From CAZEBW01 sp964510205 (GTDB lineage: Bacteria; Chloroflexota; Anaerolineae; VGOG01), in assembly GCA_964510205.1 (NCBI GenBank), contig CAZEBW010000067.1:1-19462 (forward strand): DNA of 19,462 nt, read 5' to 3'. Below the pieces are notes generated by a model. It was not told the DNA's origin. It made no database searches and saw nothing but the letters and a program-made list of their open reading frames with translations. Positions within the stretch are counted from its first letter, which is position 1. Each line of letters starts with the position of its first letter. Below are positions 15,630 through 19,462 of the stretch, one piece after another. A program made the position numbers and the translations under genes.

Positions 15630-16793
15630 ATGGACATACCGTATTTGAGACAAGCCCTGCTCCAAGAGAAGCTCAACGGCAAGGTGCGCTGTCTGACCTG
15701 CGAGCGGCGGTGCGAAGTAACGGACGGCGGCCTGGGCTGGTGCCGCACACGGCAGAACGAGGGCGGCACCCTCTACACCCTCATCTACGGCAACGTATCC
15801 TCCCTCTCCGCCAACCCCATCGAGAAGAAACCCCTCTATCATTTCTACCCCGGCAGCGTGGCCCTGACGGCCGGCAGTTGGAGCTGCAATTTCGACTGTC
15901 CCTGGTGCCAGAACTGGCACATCTCCAAATCCCCGCCTCGCCCTGGACGCGTGACTACTCAGGCTGTCATTGCGAGCGGAAGGCAACCGTAGGTTGCACG
16001 CAATCCCCAAGCCGCAAGGAGGAGATTGCTTCGTCGCCAAAAACGCTCCTCGCAATGACACAGGCTGAGCAGCTACCTGGGCGGCTACGTGTCCCCGGAG
16101 GATTTCGTGGCCGAGGCGGAGCGCCGGGGCTGCCAGGGCACTTCCATCAGCTTCAACGAGCCCACCCTCTCCCTGGAGTGGTCCCTCGACGTGTTCCGCT
16201 TGGCCCGCCAGCGAGGTCTCTACAACACCTACGTGACCAACGGCTACATGACTCCTCAGGCGCTGGAGCTGCTCATCGAAGCAGGGCTGGACGCGATGAA
16301 CGCGGACATCAAAGGCGATGCGGCGGCGGTCCAAAAGCACTGCGGCGCCGACGTGGAGAAGGTCTGGCGCAGCTGTCGAGAGGCCAAGAAGGCGGGAGTG
16401 CACATCGAGGTCACCACCCTGGTGATCCCCACTGTCAACGACGATGAAGCCGTGCTGCGGGGCATCGCTCGGCGCATCCGCCAGGAGCTGGGCGCCGACA
16501 CCCCCTGGCACTGCAGCGGCTACTATCCCGCCTACAGATTCACCGCCCCACCCACGCCACTGCCGACCCTGGAGCGGGCCCACGACATCGGCAGGGAAGA
16601 AGGGCTGGACTTTGTGTACCTGGGCAACGTGGTGGGCCGTCGGGCGGAAAGCCTCGCCTACCAGAACACCCATTGCCCCGATTGCGGCGAGTTGCTGATC
16701 CGGCGGCGGGGGTTGAGCGTGACCGAGAACAGGTTGCAGGGCGAGAAGTGCCCTGGGTGTGGGCGGACCATCCCGGTGGTAACGGGCTCTTGA
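15630..16793 (+). pseudogene. Radical-SAM enzyme gene (AmmeMemoRadiSam/PflA-like), interrupted by a MITE
   Basis: The first fragment (15630-15992) has MDIPYLRQALLQEK, a Cys-rich CLTCERRCEV, and the radical-SAM cluster motif C-N-F-D-C-P-W-C at about residues 91-98, which binds the [4Fe-4S] cluster and SAM. The second part (from about 16068 to 16793) continues in the same frame with SPEDFVAEAERRGCQG, then SFNEPTLSLEW, ADIKGD and a C-terminal CPDC...CPGC zinc-like pair. Between them lies a short inverted-repeat element bringing stops TAG (15990) and TGA (16056). Both halves keep good family character, so the break looks recent. A full-length family member has about 350 residues. The broken gene should give no active enzyme unless the stops are bypassed. 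Confidence 0.85.
15960..16067. mobile_element. MITE-like insertion, copy 2, in the radical-SAM gene
   Basis: Twelve-base perfect terminal inverted repeats TGTCATTGCGAG (15965-15976) and CTCGCAATGACA (16049-16060) bound a 96-bp element with an inner GGAGATTGCTTCG (16021-16033), matching copy 1 at 12377-12470. The direct repeat CAGGCTG (15960-15966 and 16061-16067), overlapping the left end, is a likely target-site duplication. Period between the copies is 101 bp, not a multiple of 3, so a clean excision would leave a frameshift. Confidence 0.8.
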
Positions 16794-16818
16794 CGTGTTT
16801 GTCGTTTTGTGATAAAAT
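16790..16818 (+). promoter_or_regulatory. Promoter of the membrane HhH protein gene
   Basis: TTGACG (16790-16795), 17-nt spacer, TAAAAT (16813-16818). The -35 overlaps the radical-SAM stop codon (16791-16793). The extended -10 (TTTGTGATAAAATGG-like) matches the promoter at 14743. Confidence 0.8.
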
Positions 16819-16872
16819 GGGCGCATCATGCGGGGCTGGACATCATCTCAATCAAAAAGGAGGCCCAAGGCC

Positions 16873-17472
16873 ATGTTTCAGAAATATCGAACCTTGATCA
16901 GTTTACTGGTAGCCAGCGTGCTGCCAACGGCCTGCTCCAATCCGGTTCAAGAGGCCAGACGGGCCAAGGACATTCCCTGGTGGGTGTGGCTGTTGGTCAT
17001 CCTGGTGGCGTTGCTGGTGTTCATTTGGTTGTGGCTCAGCGAGCCGAAGAAGAAAGCGGCCCCGCCAGCCAAGCGTGAGGCAGCGCTCTCAACTGCTGAG
17101 CCGGAGGCAGCGGCGCCGATGCCCCAGCCTGAGACAGCGGCTCCGTCCCAAATCCTTGAGACGCCGCACGGCGTGGCGAGGCGGGCGGCACCCATCGTGG
17201 GTGAGGTCGAAGCGCCGGAGCCCGATGATCTGAAGGTCGTCGAGGGGATTGGTCCCAAGATCTCCAGTCTGCTCCAGGCAGCCGGCATCATGAGCTTTGC
17301 CCACCTGGCTTCAACCGATGTGAAGAGGCTGAAGCAAATTGTGGAAGAGGCCGGTCTGCGTGGGTTGGCAGACCCCACCACCTGGCCCGAGCAGGCCACT
17401 CTGGCGGCTACGGGCCGCTGGGATGAGCTGGAGGCTTTGCAAGATGAGCTCAAGGGCGGCCGGCGAGCATGA
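16873..17472 (+). CDS. Membrane-anchored helix-hairpin-helix protein
   Basis: 199 residues from the ATG at 16873 (AAAGGAGG 9 nt upstream); an earlier ATG at 16828 gives an unlikely N terminus. Residues 1-21 could be a signal with a weak lipobox (LPTAC, Cys21). Residues 35-56 (PWWVWLLVILVALLVFIWLWL) are a clear membrane segment. A Pro/Ala/Glu-rich linker (about 58-115) leads to a C-terminal HhH domain, DDLKVVEGIGPKISSLLQAAGI (from residue 118), followed by DPTTWPEQATLAATGRWDELEALQ. That tail is found in proteins often annotated as fused to L17/L21 or as a Fen1-like nuclease (COG3743). The family probably binds DNA or protein; its real job is unknown. It has its own promoter. Confidence 0.8.
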   Translation: MFQKYRTLISLLVASVLPTACSNPVQEARRAKDIPWWVWLLVILVALLVFIWLWLSEPKKKAAPPAKREAALSTAEPEAAAPMPQPETAAPSQILETPHGVARRAAPIVGEVEAPEPDDLKVVEGIGPKISSLLQAAGIMSFAHLASTDVKRLKQIVEEAGLRGLADPTTWPEQATLAATGRWDELEALQDELKGGRRA

Positions 17473-17494
17473 GTAGGCGTTCGGGGGGTAGCTC

Positions 17495-17594
17495 AGAAAC
17501 CAGGTTTTTTGACACTTGCCGTACTGAGTGCGCTTGGGTTCAGGCGGTTTCTGTAGGTGCGGGCGGTTTCTCTGGCGGGAAAAACCTGGTTTCT
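17495..17594. repeat. 100-bp fold-back element before mscL
   Basis: A perfect 15-bp inverted repeat (AGAAACCAGGTTTTT at 17495-17509, complement at 17580-17594) encloses 70 nt with two GGCGGTTTCT direct repeats about 20 bp apart. There is no gene. It fills most of the gap between the HhH gene and mscL. Confidence 0.8.
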
Positions 17595-17636
17595 TGACCC
17601 CGGCTGGACGGTTGCGAGCGTGAAAGGATTTCAAAC

Positions 17637-18086
17637 ATGCTGAAAGAGTTCAAGGAGTTTGTCATGCGGGGCAACGTGGTGGATATGGCCGTGGGCATCA
17701 TCATCGGCGCCGCCTTCGGCACCATCATCACCTCGCTGGTCAACGATGTGGTTATGCCGCCTATCGGCTTGCTGCTGGGCGGGGTGGATTTCGCCAATCT
17801 CTTCCTCTTGCTCAAGGCAGGCGACCCGGCGGGGCCTTATGCCTCGCTGGCCGAGGCGCAGGCGGCGGGCGCAGTGACCATCAACTACGGCGTGTTCATC
17901 AATGCCGTGGTCAGCTTCCTGATCGTGGCCTTCGTGATGTTCCTGCTCATTCGCACCATCAACCGCATGAAACGGGAGGAGGAAGCGGCGCCCGCCGAGC
18001 CGACGACCAAAGAGTGTCCCTATTGCCTGTCTACCATCCCCATCAAGGCCACCCGCTGCCCGCATTGCACGTCTGAATTGACGTAG
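17637..18086 (+). CDS. mscL: Large-conductance mechanosensitive channel
   Basis: 149 residues. Homopentameric inner-membrane channel that opens under membrane tension to release solutes in osmotic downshock. The N-terminal MLKEFKEFVMRGNVVDMAVGIIIGAAFG is the family signature with the S1 helix and TM1; TM2 is INAVVSFLIVAFVMFLLI. The periplasmic loop (GVDFANLFLLLK...) lies between. After TM2 the usual amphipathic C-terminal helix is replaced by a Cys4 zinc ribbon (C127, C130, C141, C144; CPYC ... CPHC). That tail occurs in a subset of MscL proteins. ATG follows AAAGGA. Confidence 0.97.
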   Translation: MLKEFKEFVMRGNVVDMAVGIIIGAAFGTIITSLVNDVVMPPIGLLLGGVDFANLFLLLKAGDPAGPYASLAEAQAAGAVTINYGVFINAVVSFLIVAFVMFLLIRTINRMKREEEAAPAEPTTKECPYCLSTIPIKATRCPHCTSELT

Positions 18087-18087
18087 T

Positions 18088-18170
18088 GAGGTAATGGGGC
18101 GATGAGGCGACGAGGCGACGAGACAACGGGGCGATGAGGTGATGGCGGCTCGTTAACGCGTTACTCGTTT
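18088..18170. repeat. Intergenic 9-base repeats
   Basis: GATGAGGCGACGAGGCGACG and similar 9-base units (about 18095-18145) fill the gap after mscL. They relate to the run at 15570-15620 read on the other strand. No gene is visible. Confidence 0.7.
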
Positions 18171-18188
18171 CCTGCTCGTGGAGAGGAG

Positions 18189-18407
18189 GTGAGAATCCTG
18201 GACGAATTGGTCAAGCTAGTGGTGCAGAAGACCGGTCTTTCTGAGGAGATGGCCGAGAAGGCCGTGGAGACGGTTATCGGCTATCTCAAGAAGGAGTTGC
18301 CAGATCCCATCGCTAGTCAGATTGACAGCGTGTTGGCTGGCGGTGGAGCGCCCAAAGACCTGGGAGGGCTGGCAGAAGGTCTGGGCGGTCTTTTCGGCAA
18401 GAAGTAG
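18189..18407 (+). CDS. Small helical protein with Gly-rich tail (unknown function)
   Basis: 72 residues from GTG 18189. A helical region (LDELVKLVVQKTGLSEEMAEKAVETVIGYLKKELPDPIASQID) is followed by a Gly-rich tail (GGGAPKDLGGLAEGLGGLFGKK). The best Shine-Dalgarno, GAGGAGGTGA (18183-18192), overlaps the GTG, so translation may really start at ATC 18195 or CTG 18198. Similar small proteins are common in Chloroflexi-like genomes as hypothetical proteins, but I cannot name a function. It lies between mscL and a DUF4332 gene. Confidence 0.6.
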   Translation: MRILDELVKLVVQKTGLSEEMAEKAVETVIGYLKKELPDPIASQIDSVLAGGGAPKDLGGLAEGLGGLFGKK

Positions 18408-18442
18408 CTAAGTCGTTGCAAGCGAGTTGGTTGCTGTTGTTG

Positions 18443-18485
18443 GTCGGAATGGTATTCCGACGGGTTGACGGATTGCCAATCCGTC
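18443..18485. repeat. Two tandem hairpins
   Basis: GTCGGAAT-GGT-ATTCCGAC (18443-18461) and GACGGATT-GCC-AATCCGTC (18467-18485) are perfect 8-bp hairpins with 3-nt loops, 5 nt apart. Such hairpins recur between genes in many Chloroflexi-like genomes. Neither has a T-run. Confidence 0.85.
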
Positions 18486-18538
18486 CTACTGGGATGAAAC
18501 ACGCCCAAGTCACGACTACTTTTTGAAAGGAGGCAAAA

Positions 18539-18946
18539 ATGGCTATCTCGATCAGTAAACTTAGAGGGATGTCGGCCGAACTGGCGGCCAAGCTGAAGGC
18601 GCAGGGGATCGTGTACAGTGCTCAGCTCCTCAATGCGGCTCGCACACCCGCTGGGCGCGAGGCGTTGGCGGGGCAGATGGGGGTGGAGTCGCGGGTGATT
18701 CTGGAGTTGGCCAACCGGGCAGACCTGGCGCGCGTCAGTGGTATCGCTGGCATCTTCTCCGACCTGCTGGAGCACGCTGGTGTGGACACCGTCAAAGAGC
18801 TGGCGGTTCGCAACCCAGACAACTTGCACGCCAAGCTCGTGGAGATCAACGCCCACAAGAAACTGGCCGGGCGCACCCCTCCGCTGAGTGCGGTGCAGGA
18901 CTGGGTAGCCCAGGCCCAATCGCTGCCCAAGTTGCTGGAGTATTGA
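18539..18946 (+). CDS. DUF4332 protein
   Basis: 135 residues; ATG 18539 follows GAAAGGAGG. The sequence has two helix-hairpin-helix-like halves: SKLRGMSAELAAKLKAQGIVYSAQLLNAARTPAGR (residues 5-39) and LARVSGIAGIFSDLLEHAGVDTVKELA (about 62-88). Together they match the DUF4332 fold, a small tandem HhH domain of unknown role. A second DUF4332-like/HhH protein lies at 16873, so the region has two. It is ended by a strong terminator. Confidence 0.85.
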   Translation: MAISISKLRGMSAELAAKLKAQGIVYSAQLLNAARTPAGREALAGQMGVESRVILELANRADLARVSGIAGIFSDLLEHAGVDTVKELAVRNPDNLHAKLVEINAHKKLAGRTPPLSAVQDWVAQAQSLPKLLEY

Positions 18947-18968
18947 GGCAGATCAGAAAATGAGGAAA

Positions 18969-19001
18969 GCCACCTGCGTCAAACGCGCGGGTGGCTTTTT
19001 T
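18969..19001 (+). terminator. Intrinsic terminator after the DUF4332 gene
   Basis: GCCACC (18969-18974) with GGTGGC (18990-18995), extended by a G-U pair and GCG/CGC, then TTTTTT (18996-19001). Confidence 0.92.
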
Positions 19002-19002
19002 G

Positions 19003-19031
19003 TTGCCAAAGGGGGCAAAGTATGTTATACT
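19003..19031 (+). promoter_or_regulatory. Promoter of the right-edge gene
   Basis: TTGCCA (19003-19008), 17-nt spacer, TATACT (19026-19031); the ATG at 19110 is about 72 nt after the predicted start. Confidence 0.8.
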
Positions 19032-19109
19032 ACGTTTAGCCAAATACTTGAGTTTAGGCCAAATGTGGTTGTTCTTTTGCAGGTTGCGCAGAAGGGAAAG
19101 GGAACTTCT

Positions 19110-19462
19110 ATGACGAAAGAACAGGAATTCTATGACGCTCTCAGAGACGTCTTTGTCGGCGCGGAGGTGGAAGGCAAATCCGGCTACATCAACTTGATGC
19201 GCATCAAGTCCCGCTATTTCCAGGAGAAGGTTTTCCCCAACCTCCAGCAGGACATCGAAGCAGCCCTGGAAAAGTACCCCGAATTTCGCAACGAGCTGTT
19301 TGACAAACTCTACGACTTCTTCCACCGTTATTTCAGCGAGAGCGGATCCATTTACTTCCGCCGCACGCGCTATCCCCAGAGCGTCTACGAGCAGGTCTAC
19401 ACCGACGACAAAGACGTGATGCTCTTTTGGAAGACGCGCATGCTCTACTACGTCAAGACCGA
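19110..19462 (+). CDS. Probable DNA methyltransferase N-terminal part (cut by right edge)
   Basis: 117 codons are visible from the ATG at 19110, after AAAGGGAACTTCT. The peptide begins MTKEQEFYDALRDVFVGAEV and includes GYINLMRIKSRYFQ, ELFDKLYDFFHRYFSESGS, IYFRRTRYPQSVYEQVYTDD and FWKTRMLYYVKT. From memory, this pattern is the start of large adenine-specific DNA methyltransferases in restriction or defence loci. The catalytic motifs (DPPY, FxGxG) lie beyond the edge, so this is from recall of the family and cannot be confirmed here. Confidence 0.6.
   Translation, partial: MTKEQEFYDALRDVFVGAEVEGKSGYINLMRIKSRYFQEKVFPNLQQDIEAALEKYPEFRNELFDKLYDFFHRYFSESGSIYFRRTRYPQSVYEQVYTDDKDVMLFWKTRMLYYVKT

Noticed and set aside
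17483..17497. GGGGGTAGCTCAG resembles a tRNA 5' end
   Set aside because: No matching 3' acceptor strand or T-loop follows.

Overview
This is bacterial chromosomal DNA of moderately high GC. The mixture of genes suggests a member of the Chloroflexota (Anaerolineae or Caldilineae-like): a eukaryote-like IleRS2, a likely non-discriminating AspRS, helix-hairpin-helix/DUF4332 proteins, a pentapeptide-repeat membrane protein, and many short inverted-repeat elements between genes. That taxonomic placement is an inference from gene content. No rRNA or tRNA gene is present to support it.

Layout. Positions 1-1969 (minus) hold a NACHT-HEAT NTPase cut by the left edge. Next, on the same strand, is a DEDDy exonuclease (2101-2643). 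Everything further right is on the plus strand. A divergent promoter pair (2688-2769) serves the exonuclease and a membrane-anchored pentapeptide-repeat protein (2809-3951). That protein is followed by aspS (3985-5769). After aspS lies a 368-nt gene-free stretch with a promoter, a folded RNA and an intrinsic terminator. It is followed by an MBL-fold hydrolase (6138-6971) and an RNase H-like protein (6982-7545). A T-box leader with its own promoter (7547-7853) then precedes a GNAT acetyltransferase, an AlaX-type tRNA editing protein and ileS (7872-12308). After a fold-back element come a DksA/TraR zinc-finger protein, lspA, the wreck of a hicBA toxin-antitoxin pair, a terminator, and an RluD-type pseudouridine synthase. 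A vapBC-like pair (14802-15478) and a radical-SAM gene broken by a MITE (15630-16793) follow. The last part holds a membrane-anchored HhH protein, mscL with a zinc-ribbon tail, a small helical protein, a DUF4332 protein, and the start of a probable DNA methyltransferase cut by the right edge.

How the parts connect. Translation is the main theme: aspS, ileS, AlaX, the T-box and the pseudouridine synthase. The T-box most likely makes GNAT-AlaX-IleS expression respond to uncharged tRNA-Ile. Accessory or defence-like genes lie at both ends (NACHT NTPase on the left, methyltransferase on the right) and as small toxin-antitoxin modules in the middle, one decayed and one apparently intact.

The most open signal is the structured leader or small RNA at about 5841-6065. 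It has two mutually exclusive helices in front of U-runs, and it matches no RNA class that I can name with certainty. Other points worth a look are the GTHH version of the IleRS2 HIGH motif, the fused remains of HicBA, and the MITE inside the radical-SAM gene.
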